A stretch of 35,371 nucleotides of DNA from Tritrichomonas foetus (Eukaryota > Parabasalia > Tritrichomonadida > Tritrichomonadidae): the NCBI GenBank assembly GCA_001839685.1, contig MLAK01000971.1, positions 128,126 to 163,496 of the forward strand, given 5' to 3'. The translations under genes were made by a program, and so were the position numbers. Positions 7,245 through 16,466 of this stretch are shown in pieces. A model generated the notes under the pieces. That model searched no databases, had not been told where the DNA came from, and saw only the letters and a list, made by a program, of their open reading frames with translations. How positions within the stretch are numbered: position 1 is the first letter of the stretch; each line of letters starts with the position of its first letter.

Positions 7245-8969
7245 ATGGCGAATCCAAAGTTACAACATTATTTTGGGGTATTACCAGGAGTTTATGCTAC
7301 AATAAATTACAAGTCATTGAAGGAAAACCAGACCAAAAGATATGAAATCTCAAAGAATTATCTTTTCATTTATTGGCCCGAATTGTTCATGAAAAATATG
7401 AAATATGAAACAACTGAATTGGCTAGTGATGTGATTGGCAATGCCACTGAAAATAAAAAGAATCCTACAATTATCCAAAATAACAGTTATAATATTCCTA
7501 TTTCAGTTGATGATTACAGATCAGTTGATATTTTTAATATTGAAAGTGATCTTCTTTTCTCCGAATTTGAAAAATTCCTCGATTTATTTTCTGATGATAT
7601 AACATTAGAATGTCCTGCTAAATCACCAGAAGAAACTAAAAGCTTCCAACTAGATTTTGGAAATTATACATATTTAGAATTTATCAAAGTGATAAAACTT
7701 CTTGGGTGTCAATCTTTATTATTGAAAACGATTGAGCAAATGAAAGTTCATCATGAAAACGAATTAAATATAATTCGATTTTTATCTCAAAAAGATCAAC
7801 AACTGAACATTGAGAATGAAATTTCAGTCATTGAAGATAATCCAGAACAGAAAATGGAAAAGATAGTGAATCATATATCACAAAACTTCAACTATATTCT
7901 TGAAAATTTAATTGATTATTTTGAAAAATTGTCAATTGATCAAAAATATGAAGTCATCAAAAGGATTGATATTCATAATATTCGAAATTATCATTTATAT
8001 TTTCAAGTTATCAACTCAATTCCAAATCCATCGAAAATTTTATTTCTTCCTTTCATTGATAGTTTTCGTATGAACAGAAAAGAGCGTGAACTTTTTTATT
8101 CTAAAGAATTGTTGGATGATATTCTACATTATAATTCATGGAATATGAAAGAAATAGTTCCTTTCATTCAAAAGAAATCATTTCGACCAATCAGAGTCTT
8201 GAATATTTATCCCTGTAATATAAATCGATTTAAAGCAGATATCGAAAAATTTCATTTAAATACCGTTAAATATGGTGATTTTATTGAACAAAAAATTCTT
8301 GAAATCACAGAAATGTCAATTTCTCAATTTTATGAACTCAAATCATTAAATTTTAATGATTATGACGTTCTTTTCTTTGGCTATACAGATAGTTTCGGTG
8401 ATATTGAATTTAAACGCCCAGAAAAAAATGCAAAGTTTGTTTATAGTCTTCAAAAAATAATTCTACCATTTAAAGAAACACCAAATAAAGTACTTTTGAT
8501 CAGTCATGATGTGATTGGCAATGTTGGATTTGACAATGGATTTGGAAAATATGCGTATGATTTGTTTAAAATTCGTACTGGATCGTGGAATTCTATTTGT
8601 AAACCAGATCCAGAAATCGATATTAATCCCAAAGACCAACATTTTCAATTTATTAGCAATAAAGTAATAATAAATAATGAAGATTTAATAACATTTCCAT
8701 ATGTTTTACCAAAAGAAATACCAATAGAGACTACACATACAACAGCTGATATAGCATATGGAGAAGTCATGGCTACACTCGGTGATTTCCAACATGAACA
8801 AAATAAGACTGTAATTAATCTTAAGACTCGCGGGAATTATCGACATTATATTACCATTAACAAAAATTGTGGCTTTATTAATATTGGCCATTCTAAAACA
8901 TCTAATCAAGAAGCTGAAATCAAACTTCTGATCAACACAATTTTCTATTTGCATGATAGCAATAAGTAA
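7245..8969 (+). CDS. Unrecognised 574-aa protein; C-terminal part resembles an alpha/beta glutamine-amidotransferase-like fold
   Basis: The start is the first ATG in the frame (MANPKLQHYFGVLPG); the frame is open 60 nt further but only from a TTG. The N-terminal third (around LDFGNYTYLEFIKVIKLLGC) is alpha-helical and faintly like a BTB-type adaptor. The middle is a helical region. From about residue 320 the pattern changes to alternating strands and helices: IRVLNIYP, DVLFFGYTDSFGD, KVLLISHDVIG, YRHYITINKNCGFINIGHS. This is the kind of order seen in ThuA/class I glutamine-amidotransferase-like folds, but I see no clear nucleophile-elbow Cys, so enzymatic activity is not claimed. It may belong to a lineage-specific trichomonad family. 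Function unknown. Confidence 0.8.
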   Translation: MANPKLQHYFGVLPGVYATINYKSLKENQTKRYEISKNYLFIYWPELFMKNMKYETTELASDVIGNATENKKNPTIIQNNSYNIPISVDDYRSVDIFNIESDLLFSEFEKFLDLFSDDITLECPAKSPEETKSFQLDFGNYTYLEFIKVIKLLGCQSLLLKTIEQMKVHHENELNIIRFLSQKDQQLNIENEISVIEDNPEQKMEKIVNHISQNFNYILENLIDYFEKLSIDQKYEVIKRIDIHNIRNYHLYFQVINSIPNPSKILFLPFIDSFRMNRKERELFYSKELLDDILHYNSWNMKEIVPFIQKKSFRPIRVLNIYPCNINRFKADIEKFHLNTVKYGDFIEQKILEITEMSISQFYELKSLNFNDYDVLFFGYTDSFGDIEFKRPEKNAKFVYSLQKIILPFKETPNKVLLISHDVIGNVGFDNGFGKYAYDLFKIRTGSWNSICKPDPEIDINPKDQHFQFISNKVIINNEDLITFPYVLPKEIPIETTHTTADIAYGEVMATLGDFQHEQNKTVINLKTRGNYRHYITINKNCGFINIGHSKTSNQEAEIKLLINTIFYLHDSNK

Positions 8970-9546
8970 ACCTTCTGATTAAATGCATAAAATAATCTTA
9001 AAATAAATAAGTTATTATCAATATAGTATTTTACAGAGTGCTTAATTACTTGATCTTAATATATCATAATTAATTATAACTAAAGAAAGAATATTTCGTC
9101 TTATCTTTTATCTAATAGCAATAAAATCCAAAAAGGATCTTTCGAGTTGATTCGATTTGATTGAAATTTTTGAATTTCCACTTTTTAAGAGCTTGTGAAG
9201 GTTTTTATCACTTCATGAAATCACCTTAAAAATAAATTTTTAATATTATAATAGTCATTTCTAGACAATATTAAATAATTGATAAAGTCATTGTTAATGA
9301 TGTCAATTGTGATTTCATTACTTTCGTTTATTTCAAATTTCCGGATTTATCAATGTTTCTCTTATCACTGAGGACAAGCATATTTCCAATTGGGTATCCT
9401 TGATCGCAAATGTTGAAAGTTTACAAGTATGGGTATATTTAACCGAGAATTCTCTTCCTATTTTGAGGTGATATGACCATTTAATAATCTAAAAAAATCC
9501 AAAAAAATTTTCTTTGGAAAATCTGTACGTTAGATAATTTTGGAAA
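8970..9546. other. Intergenic region upstream of the TBC gene
   Basis: AT-rich, no complete gene. A stop-free stretch at about 9313-9465, in the same frame as the following gene but closed by TGA, contains TEDKHISNW and LQVW, vaguely like part of a WD40 blade. It could be a relic, but this is weak. Confidence 0.35.
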
Positions 9547-11031
9547 ATGATGTTTCAAGAGGGATCTTCAATATATTCATCGGCCAAAGACCACGAACAT
9601 CTTGTTGCATCAATTGCACAAAAGATTAGCGCAAAAGCAATATTAAATCAGCAAAATTTAATCGATTTAATGACACAACATTACTGCTACCCAATTCAAC
9701 ATCGAGTTGTTGTTTGGAGATATTTGCTTCAACTCCCAATGAATGAAACTCAGTACGCAATTCTCGCATCACAGCCACTTCATCCTCAAATTCGGAGATT
9801 GCCAAATAAACTTCCGATTCGTTTTTCCAATGTTTCACATCGACTTGTTAGATTACTTTCTGTTTTAACATATTGGCATCCACCGCTTGCTGAATGCGAT
9901 TGGCTACCCTCCCTTTGTTTTCCTTTCTTAAAAATGTTTGAAAGGGATTCATTAACAACTTTTGAAGTAATGGCTACAATTATTTGTAATTGGTGTACTG
10001 AATGGCTTCAATTCACACCAAATCCACCCATTACAACTTTATCACGAATTGAGCACATGGCAAAACAACGAGGCAAATCAGCCCCACAAGAAGTTGTTTG
10101 GCCAGCTTTAAGAAGTTTCTTTAGTGAAGTTGCAACAACAGAAGCGTGCTTAATGTTAATCGATAATATTTTATCAGCCAAGCCGAATTATCTTGATTAT
10201 TTGATCCTTTCATATGCTATGCGACCAAATCGTCGAATTGATGAATTAAATGTACATGCTATCATTAAAAAAGCTCGGTTAATGTATGAAAAAGATTCAT
10301 CTAAAAATCCTAATCAAAATAATTTTATTCATTTGCCAACTGGCTTTTATCCAGTTTTGCATATTGTTAGAAAATCAACGAATTGGAAAGTAAAAGAACT
10401 TGAGCGAATCCGAAGTGAAGCAGAAGCAGCAAAACTTGAAATGAATCTCCAATATGATATCGAAGCAGAAACTAAAAAACTTGAACGTCGTAGAAAGAAT
10501 TGGATGGCTGAGAGAGAAGTTCTTATTGAAATTGAGAATGAGCAAATGGCAGAATTTCGACGCAAAGAAAAAGAAAATCTTCTGGTGGAAAATCGTCAAG
10601 AAGAAATGGCATTAGAGAAAAGAAGAAAACAAATAGAAACTCGACGTATTTCAGAAGAAAATAGTATTAATGAATGGAGAAATGATTGTAAGAGATTACA
10701 AGAAGAAATGACAACAGTCGCAGAAAATAGAAAAGAAACATGGGATAAATGGCTTAAAATACGTGAAGATTCTGGTAGAATTGCTAAAGATGAAATTGAT
10801 AATGAAGTTTCACTTCTTAAATCACGTGAAAGGATTATGAAAGATGAACTTCAACGTCATAATGAAATTATGAATCATGTTTTAGATGGAGAACAAAGTA
10901 TGTTAAGAACAGCTATCACAAGAAGTCAAGAAATTGATGATGATAAATTTGCTTTGAAAGAAGTATTAGAAAAAGCTCGAAGGAGACTAGCTACTGATTT
11001 TCAAAAGAAAGCCAACAAAGAAGTCAGCTAA
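9547..11031 (+). CDS. TBC-domain protein, TBC1D31 (WDR67)-like, without WD40 repeats
   Basis: A 494-aa protein. Residues ~35-260 form a TBC domain whose wording closely follows animal TBC1D31: a PIQHRVVVWRYLLQLP start, then LVRLLSVLTYWHPPLAECDWLP, FPFLKMFERDSLTTFEVMATI, and NWCTEWLQFTPNPPITTLSRIEHM. Residues ~275-494 are a long charged coiled coil, also as in TBC1D31. Animal TBC1D31 has N-terminal WD40 repeats and is a centriolar-satellite protein needed for ciliogenesis. Here the protein starts at the TBC part (tandem ATGs at 9547 and 9550) and no WD40 gene lies upstream. The classical IxxDxxR and YxQ finger motifs of active RabGAPs are not evident, so GAP activity is doubtful. A basal-body or centrosome role in this flagellate is inference. 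Confidence 0.88.
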   Translation: MMFQEGSSIYSSAKDHEHLVASIAQKISAKAILNQQNLIDLMTQHYCYPIQHRVVVWRYLLQLPMNETQYAILASQPLHPQIRRLPNKLPIRFSNVSHRLVRLLSVLTYWHPPLAECDWLPSLCFPFLKMFERDSLTTFEVMATIICNWCTEWLQFTPNPPITTLSRIEHMAKQRGKSAPQEVVWPALRSFFSEVATTEACLMLIDNILSAKPNYLDYLILSYAMRPNRRIDELNVHAIIKKARLMYEKDSSKNPNQNNFIHLPTGFYPVLHIVRKSTNWKVKELERIRSEAEAAKLEMNLQYDIEAETKKLERRRKNWMAEREVLIEIENEQMAEFRRKEKENLLVENRQEEMALEKRRKQIETRRISEENSINEWRNDCKRLQEEMTTVAENRKETWDKWLKIREDSGRIAKDEIDNEVSLLKSRERIMKDELQRHNEIMNHVLDGEQSMLRTAITRSQEIDDDKFALKEVLEKARRRLATDFQKKANKEVS

Positions 11032-11461
11032 TATCTACAGAATTATAATTACATTTTCTTATTATCTAAAATTTGTAATTTTTCGTTAATTTGTGACATT
11101 GACGTCATTTATTAGTAAATTTATCATTAACAGACATAAATTCTCTCAAATAGAGACTATCAACAAACTCGAAAAGGTAAAAATTTCGTATGAAACATAA
11201 GGTCATATTAATGTCAAGAATGGAAAAAATCACATGACTAAATGTGAAGTGATATTTGTAGTGTGAACACAGCTTATTTGAGTTAATTCAACTTGGTGGT
11301 GTGTATGTTCAACACAGTTCCAGGTCACAGCCCTCCATCTACTCTGTTTTATGTGCAAAAAACAAAACTCATTGGATTAAAAACCCTGTCATTAAATGCC
11401 AATAATATATTTAAAAAAAATTCAATTTTAATAAATTGATTTTTACGTGGTTCGTAACTTA
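11032..11461. other. Intergenic region with a GC-richer island
   Basis: Convergent spacer, no gene seen. Bases about 11286-11352 are distinctly GC-richer than other spacers and contain short self-complementary words (GTGTGAACAC at 11261-11270). This could be a structured RNA or a repeat fragment, but no tRNA box or other family signature is visible. Confidence 0.35.
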
Positions 11462-11746
11462 TTACCATGGTTGTGCAGCTTCGTTCCCTTCATAACCACA
11501 TAAGCAACATTGCATTCGTTTCCTACCTTTTGAGCATTTGTCACAGAGTTTCGCCTCATAAGTAGAGGTATTTTTTCCACATGTACAGCAGGAACTATGT
11601 TTATATTTTTTGGAGCATGCTTGGCAGACAATGAAGCCTTTCGCTGTTTGAATGTTCTTCGCCTGAGGTCCGCCACATTTAGCACATTTTTCTTTTTGGC
11701 ATTTTTGACATTGGATAACAGGTCGGACTTTGAGATCGGCACTCAT
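11462..11746 (-). CDS. Small Cys-rich zinc-binding protein, 94 aa
   Basis: The frame is open upstream to 11824, but the chosen ATG (MSADLKVRPV) lies 8-13 nt after a TCATTTCATTT Initiator-like element. The protein has at least six CxxC-type pairs in a row: CQKC and CAKCG, then CQAC, CCTCG, CDKC and CCLCGYEG. This predicts three or four zinc ribbons or knuckles. The tail ends in AAQPW. The spacing recalls the C-terminal half of CRIPT and PHF5A-like zinc proteins, but the identity is not secure. The overlapping 99-codon ORF at 11443-11742 is a shadow in another frame. It is probably a nucleic-acid- or protein-binding zinc protein. Confidence 0.82.
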   Translation of the reverse strand: MSADLKVRPVIQCQKCQKEKCAKCGGPQAKNIQTAKGFIVCQACSKKYKHSSCCTCGKNTSTYEAKLCDKCSKGRKRMQCCLCGYEGNEAAQPW

Positions 11747-12401
11747 TAAAAAATGAAATGAAATCAGATTGAAAATGTGAATTGTATGTGAATTATCGCC
11801 AAATGTAACCACTAAATCAGGCAAAAAAAGATAGATATCATATCAATAATTACACTTTTTGATGTCTAGATTCAGTAATTCATTTCATGATCCAAATCAT
11901 GTTTTATGCCAATGTTATATTATGATATCATATCCCGAAATTTCTCAGACGAAATTTGACATAATTGTTCCATTTTTTAAAACTATGTCGTCTTTTTTAA
12001 CCTGAATGTAATGACTTAAATATTATCAAATTCTAGAATAACAATATCCTATGAAATATTTCACATTTTATATCAATAAAATTCATCTTGTGTATATAAT
12101 GATCATTCACGATCTAAATTAGATGATTCAAGAAACACAATTTTTTTCTTAGATAATTTTAAAATCAATGATTCTTATGACTAAATCCAATTCAAAGCAA
12201 ATCACATGCAGCAGGTATAAAAATAGAAACTAAATGAGCAACTGGTCTTTATAATTCTTAGAAACTATCAAAAAATATAACAAATAAGAATATTGACATG
12301 CTTTTCTAACTTTACTCTTACAAACAAAAAATAAATAACTTTGGCCTCTCTCCCTCTCTTTTTCAATTTCATTCTCAATTTTTCTTTTTTATTCATTACC
12401 T
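11747..12401. other. Intergenic region
   Basis: About 650 AT-rich bases. The first part holds the promoter of the zinc protein. The last ~140 bases (12260-12401) are the 3' flank of the gene at 12402-12764 and align imperfectly with 248-390 in inverted orientation. No gene seen. Confidence 0.5.
11751..11761 (-). promoter_or_regulatory. Initiator-like motif of zinc protein gene
   Basis: On the minus strand this reads TCATTTCATTT, 4-14 nt before the ATG at 11746. The doubled TCATT resembles the extended parabasalid Initiator. It supports the chosen start. Confidence 0.5.
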
Positions 12402-12764
12402 CTAAATTGCATAGATTCGTGTTAAATGAATATTGTTTTCAATGTTAATGTCTTTCTTTCTTAATTCTTTCTTAACTGCGCGAAATTCACGTGCTGGAAG
12501 AAATGTTGGAATTAAAATAAAATATTCTTTCCCATCNATATAAATTNNTTCTCCAATCTTTTCGATTGGTTTAAATTCTTGAATTTCAATGAAATTTTCT
12601 TTTTTCTTTTCCTTGATTTCATTTTGACCAATAACAAATGTAATATCAATTTTCTTACTTGGTTTTGGTGGTGATTTATAATAATCGTTTTCATGTCCTT
12701 CATCAAAATCACCACGTCCTAAATCACAATCATAACAATTCTTTACTTGCATAATTAATAACAT
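12402..12764 (-). CDS. Unrecognised 120-aa protein, full copy (contains Ns)
   Basis: The start is the first ATG after an excellent Initiator-like element (TCATTTCATTA at 12778-12788); an alternative is the ATG at 12752. The first ~40 residues include NCYDCDLGRGDFDEG, a possible Cys pair plus an acidic turn. The rest is charged and ends HLTRIYAI. Three ambiguous bases (12537, 12547, 12548) fall in two codons and leave the residues undetermined. The C-terminal ~81 codons are otherwise identical to the partial copy at 2-247, while the 3' flanks differ substantially. Function unknown. The Ns could come from reads of both copies being merged. Confidence 0.72.
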   Translation of the reverse strand: MLLIMQVKNCYDCDLGRGDFDEGHENDYYKSPPKPSKKIDITFVIGQNEIKEKKKENFIEIQEFKPIEKIGEXIYXDGKEYFILIPTFLPAREFRAVKKELRKKDINIENNIHLTRIYAI

Positions 12765-13259
12765 ATCAATCACTAAATAATGAAATGAATTTTATTTTTT
12801 TGGCAAACAATTCGAGCAAGAAAAATTTTTTGACCATAAAATTTTTGCCATCACTTCACTGAATCATTCATTTATTGACCTTTTAAATGCAGAAAAATAC
12901 AGCATTTATGATGAGGTTGAGTCAAAGAGTTGGAGACAGGATAGGTAATATTGTTATTATCATTTGATATTCACTTCGAAGATGAACAATTCGTCAAATT
13001 ATTCACAAGAAAACATTTTTTACCATACCAAATTCTGATGATTAGTGAATTGATTTTACATATTCCTAATAAAAGTCAAATGTTGGTAAAAACAGAGAAA
13101 CTTTGAGCAGATATTAACTGATAACATTCTTTGAAAAATAAAAATGAAGTATCATTAAGAGAAAAGAAAGTAAATAGTTGCCATAGATAGGATCATTATA
13201 TTTAATATTACAAAATTATATGGTATTAGAAACATTGTCACTTACTGTGAATGCGTTGA
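12765..13259. other. Intergenic region
   Basis: About 495 AT-rich bases between two minus-strand genes. It holds the Initiator-like element at 12778-12788. Nothing else recognised. Confidence 0.5.
12778..12788 (-). promoter_or_regulatory. Initiator-like motif, near-consensus
   Basis: The minus strand reads TCATTTCATTA, very close to the extended trichomonad Initiator. Its second TCA would give a 17-nt 5' UTR before the ATG at 12764. This is the best Initiator match in the window. Confidence 0.6.
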
Positions 13260-14750
13260 TTAAACATGATTAAACATTTCCACATGTGCCTTAATTTTTT
13301 CCGATGCAATGAAAGTTGCATGAATTTCCTTTCCAAACTCCGTTAAAATTGCTGCACGGACTTCTTTAGTGTCTGCAAATTCCCTCATTGGCATTTGGAA
13401 GTAAGGAACATCACTGTATTGTTTTACAGCTGCTTCATAAGCTTTTGCAAGATCTGTTGAGATTAAATCTGGTGCGTTTGCGAGAATCATGAGAATCAAT
13501 TCTGATAATGATAAACAAAGTGTCATTGACTGTGATTTAAAGTTCGATAGAATATTTAATATATCGCCAAAGATATTCTTATCTGTTCCTTGAGCCCGCC
13601 TAATTCCATAAAAATTGATTCTTGTCATTGCATCAGTTTCGTAAGCTTCCATTGCAGTTGAGCCATCAATTTGAACAAGCCACTCTGGTGGAAGGAGTGA
13701 AAGAACATCAGCAGCTTCAGTTTGAGCTTGTGGAATCATAAAATTCGCAGCTTCTGGTTTACATCGTAGTAAAGTCTTCAGAAAAGTAACTGCAGCTTTC
13801 CGATCAAATTCAACATCAGAATTCAAAGTCGCTTTCACTATGTCAAAGAGTTCATCTTCTAAAGAATACTTCATTGCTCTTTCGAATATAACAGGAGATA
13901 TAAAGAACGATAAAAGCATGGAAATTGTCAAAAGTTGTTCAGCTGCTGAAAATTGTTGAATTTCTTGGAAAAGCGAATCAACAGGAAAATCAGAATAATA
14001 AGTTAATGTTTCATCGATCCAAAGAAGAAGTGAAGTAAATGCCCCATTAAATTGAAGTGTAGTGACACACCGAGAAATCTGAATAAGAAATGCGACAATT
14101 TGCGGATAGAGGTTTTTCTTAATATATTCTAAAAAGAGAGAAGGTAACTCAGGTGATGTTTTTGAAACAATTGACCGGATAGCATCACGCGCATAATCAT
14201 TTGACTTGTCAGGTGAAAAAACAAGAGAAAAGAAGAAATCCAACAAAGGGAATTTGCCGTCGATTGACATCATTTCCAGCATAATGGGAGATGGCCGAAC
14301 TGTCGACCATAAATTTGATACAAATTGTCTTGTTTCTGTTGCACTTTTTGAATAGAAAACATCAAGTAATGATAACAATTTTGTAAATGGTCGATGGACA
14401 GTGACTTGCAGGAAGTGTTTGTTTAGCTCTGTATTAATAAAGGCTGAAAAGAAGTCGAAAATTGGCGCAATATGTTCTTCTGGTAAATCTTTATCGACTT
14501 TATCAACAATTTGCTGCATGATTGATTCACTAACAAAATAGTCGAGACAGGGGTGATCATCTGAGTTGATTTCTTCGCTCAGATAATCTTGAACGTTATT
14601 TAAGGCGCCGTTAAAAGATATTGTATCGTTTGAATCGTTTAAGGTGATTGTAGAAAGTACAAGCGTACAAGATTCTTGAAATTCTTCGAGCGAATTTATT
14701 GCCATCATTGGAGCAATAAACTCTCCTGCTTTCTTGATTAATCCCCACAT
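13260..14750 (-). CDS. FHIP-like protein (FTS-Hook-interacting protein family)
   Basis: A 496-aa, all-helical protein. It starts at the ATG giving MWGLIKKAGEF (the codon before is TTG), 11 nt after a TCATTT element. The early part follows the FHIP/RAI16 pattern: CLDYFVSESIMQQIVDK, then IFDFFSAFI, then HFLQVTVHRPFTKLLSLLD (about residues 60-130). ARDAIRSIVSKTSPELPSLF and a helical second half follow. In animals and fungi FHIP joins FTS and Hook to link endosomal cargo to dynein. The family call rests on recognising this pattern and not on an alignment. The protein is shorter than animal FHIPs (about 800-1000 aa), probably by loss of loops and the C-terminal tail. It is divergent from the coiled-coil gene at 15065. 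Confidence 0.85.
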   Translation of the reverse strand: MWGLIKKAGEFIAPMMAINSLEEFQESCTLVLSTITLNDSNDTISFNGALNNVQDYLSEEINSDDHPCLDYFVSESIMQQIVDKVDKDLPEEHIAPIFDFFSAFINTELNKHFLQVTVHRPFTKLLSLLDVFYSKSATETRQFVSNLWSTVRPSPIMLEMMSIDGKFPLLDFFFSLVFSPDKSNDYARDAIRSIVSKTSPELPSLFLEYIKKNLYPQIVAFLIQISRCVTTLQFNGAFTSLLLWIDETLTYYSDFPVDSLFQEIQQFSAAEQLLTISMLLSFFISPVIFERAMKYSLEDELFDIVKATLNSDVEFDRKAAVTFLKTLLRCKPEAANFMIPQAQTEAADVLSLLPPEWLVQIDGSTAMEAYETDAMTRINFYGIRRAQGTDKNIFGDILNILSNFKSQSMTLCLSLSELILMILANAPDLISTDLAKAYEAAVKQYSDVPYFQMPMREFADTKEVRAAILTEFGKEIHATFIASEKIKAHVEMFNHV

Positions 14751-15064
14751 CAATCGTAAATGAGTAAATTCGATCGAATATAAGGTGGAAATAACCGAAA
14801 ATTTTCACCTTGATTTTGATCATTCTGTAATTAATAAAATGTCTTTGCTAGAACTATGGATTATGATAATAAGCATTTTGTTTCTTTTTTACACACTTTG
14901 TAAGTAATTATTATCAATTTATTATAGAAATAAACAAGTGAATAATAAAATAGTGACGCTTTTTATTCCATGTTATTTTATGATCATATTTGTCCACACA
15001 TCTATCTTTTTGTATCTCAATTTGGCCTTTCATAATTTTTAAACGTGCTGAACGAATAGCTAAA
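14751..15064. promoter_or_regulatory. Divergent promoter region
   Basis: About 310 AT-rich bases separate the FHIP-like (-) and coiled-coil (+) starts. An Initiator-like TCATTT (minus strand, 14757-14763) serves the former. The only candidate for the latter is TCATAA at 15030, about 33 nt before its ATG. Confidence 0.45.
14757..14763 (-). promoter_or_regulatory. Initiator-like motif of FHIP-like gene
   Basis: The minus strand reads CTCATTT. The A of TCA (14761) is 11 nt before the ATG at 14750, as expected for parabasalid Initiators. Confidence 0.45.
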
Positions 15065-16057
15065 ATGATGATTTCATCATCATTGAGGGCAGAAACGTTC
15101 GATCAAAAAGATGCACTCCTTTCGCAATTAGATCGCCAACTGATGATAGCAACAGAAAAACTATTAATGAAAAATAAGCTACTTCAAATGAGACAAAGAG
15201 AAGTTCGCTCAGAGCATGAAAGGCTCGAAGAAAAGAAACGAGAAATAATTCGTAACATAAATATCGCTTTTCCAATTATGAGGCGAAAAGCTCAAGAAAT
15301 GTCAAATCATCATTTTGAAAGAGTTAAACTGACAAAAAACAAAGTAAGGTCTTTACGAGATCAATTATCAACTCAATTAGAAAGACAAATTCGTTATAGG
15401 CACTATAAATGGAAGTTTAATCAACCCGTTATTTATGATCAAATTGATGCATTTCTTGATCTTTTAGCCTACACTCACCAAAATTTGCCAGTGAAAGACA
15501 TAGGCAAATGGGCATGCATTGAGCGATCCATATCGTTTAATTTTGCACAAACTCAAAGAATTAAAATCCAATTGAAATCCTTGGCTGTTGAGTATTCAAC
15601 TGGAATTCATGAACTTTTTCAAAAGATGGAAGAAATTGAGGCACGACAAGAAAACCTCAAAAAGAAAGATATTTTAAGACATCAAAGATTTCAATATTAT
15701 TTGGACCAATTTGCAAAGGAAGATGAGCAAATGATTGAAGGAATTGAAAGCCAATTTCGATCACTACTTCAAAAGCATAACGAAAGAACGAGAAAAGCAC
15801 AATTTCGTGCTGCCGATCGACTTGTTGAAGCAAGGAGAAGCGGGATGAAATTGCAAGATGCAAGAGATAAATATATGTTAGAAAAGTGCCCATTATTAGC
15901 AATCGAAAAGCAATTGAAAATAATCTCACAAAATAAATCAATCACTCGTGCCAAACTGAGAGTTGATAGAATAATTTTGGATCATCTACAAGCAGAAAAT
16001 GATGAGTTAAATGAAAGACTAAATCGACTCAAAGGAATTATGGAATCATCATCATGA
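15065..16057 (+). CDS. Coiled-coil protein, 330 aa, unrecognised
   Basis: The start is the tandem ATG at 15065/15068, the first in a frame that is open further upstream only from a TTG. Two charged coiled-coil blocks (about residues 15-110 and 165-330) flank a short non-coiled segment (about 110-160, with WKFNQPVIYDQIDAFLDLLAYT and KWACIERS). The composition is typical of cytoskeletal or axonemal coiled-coil proteins, but no family signature is seen. Flagellar or cytoskeletal location is a guess. AT-rich codon use matches its neighbours. Confidence 0.85.
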   Translation: MMISSSLRAETFDQKDALLSQLDRQLMIATEKLLMKNKLLQMRQREVRSEHERLEEKKREIIRNINIAFPIMRRKAQEMSNHHFERVKLTKNKVRSLRDQLSTQLERQIRYRHYKWKFNQPVIYDQIDAFLDLLAYTHQNLPVKDIGKWACIERSISFNFAQTQRIKIQLKSLAVEYSTGIHELFQKMEEIEARQENLKKKDILRHQRFQYYLDQFAKEDEQMIEGIESQFRSLLQKHNERTRKAQFRAADRLVEARRSGMKLQDARDKYMLEKCPLLAIEKQLKIISQNKSITRAKLRVDRIILDHLQAENDELNERLNRLKGIMESSS

Positions 16058-16466
16058 AATTTACATTTTAACTTTCAAGAACATCTAATTTTATCAATTT
16101 CACTCACAGTATTCTATGCACAATTTTTAACCCAAACCAAGTCAGATTGATGAGTTCATTTTGTCAATAACTTTTTTCTTTGAATGACGTTAATGATGAT
16201 GTGAAAAAGTTCGATTATATTGTTTTTTTCAGAGGACGTATCTAAACTAATACCATAATTTGTGAGAAAGGGAGTGTTCAAATTCACAGAAAAAATTCTT
16301 AATATTTATAAAATTGTTTGATATTAAAAAAATTATCTCAATTAATTTAACTTCAATTTTTACTCATTGGCTATTTTCCTTCTTAAATATTTCTCTTCTC
16401 GTTGAAATTCAAACAAAAATTATTTGACCTTTCATAAAAAAAGTTTCAAAGTTTTTTCATTCCTTA
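16058..16466. other. Intergenic region
   Basis: About 410 AT-rich bases between two plus-strand genes. The only site recognised is the Initiator-like TCATTCC just before the next ATG. Confidence 0.5.
16457..16463 (+). promoter_or_regulatory. Initiator-like motif of HEAT gene
   Basis: TCATTCC, with the A at 16459, is 8 nt before the ATG at 16467. This fits TCA+1-Py-T/A and a very short 5' UTR. Confidence 0.45.

Noticed and set aside
11310..11340. tRNA-like B box in the GC-rich island
   Set aside because: GTTCCAGGTC does not fit the GGTTCRANYCC box and no cloverleaf could be drawn.
11443..11742. 99-codon minus-strand ORF
   Set aside because: Overlaps the Cys-rich zinc protein almost fully. 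That frame has the clear CxxC pattern and the Initiator, and this one has neither.
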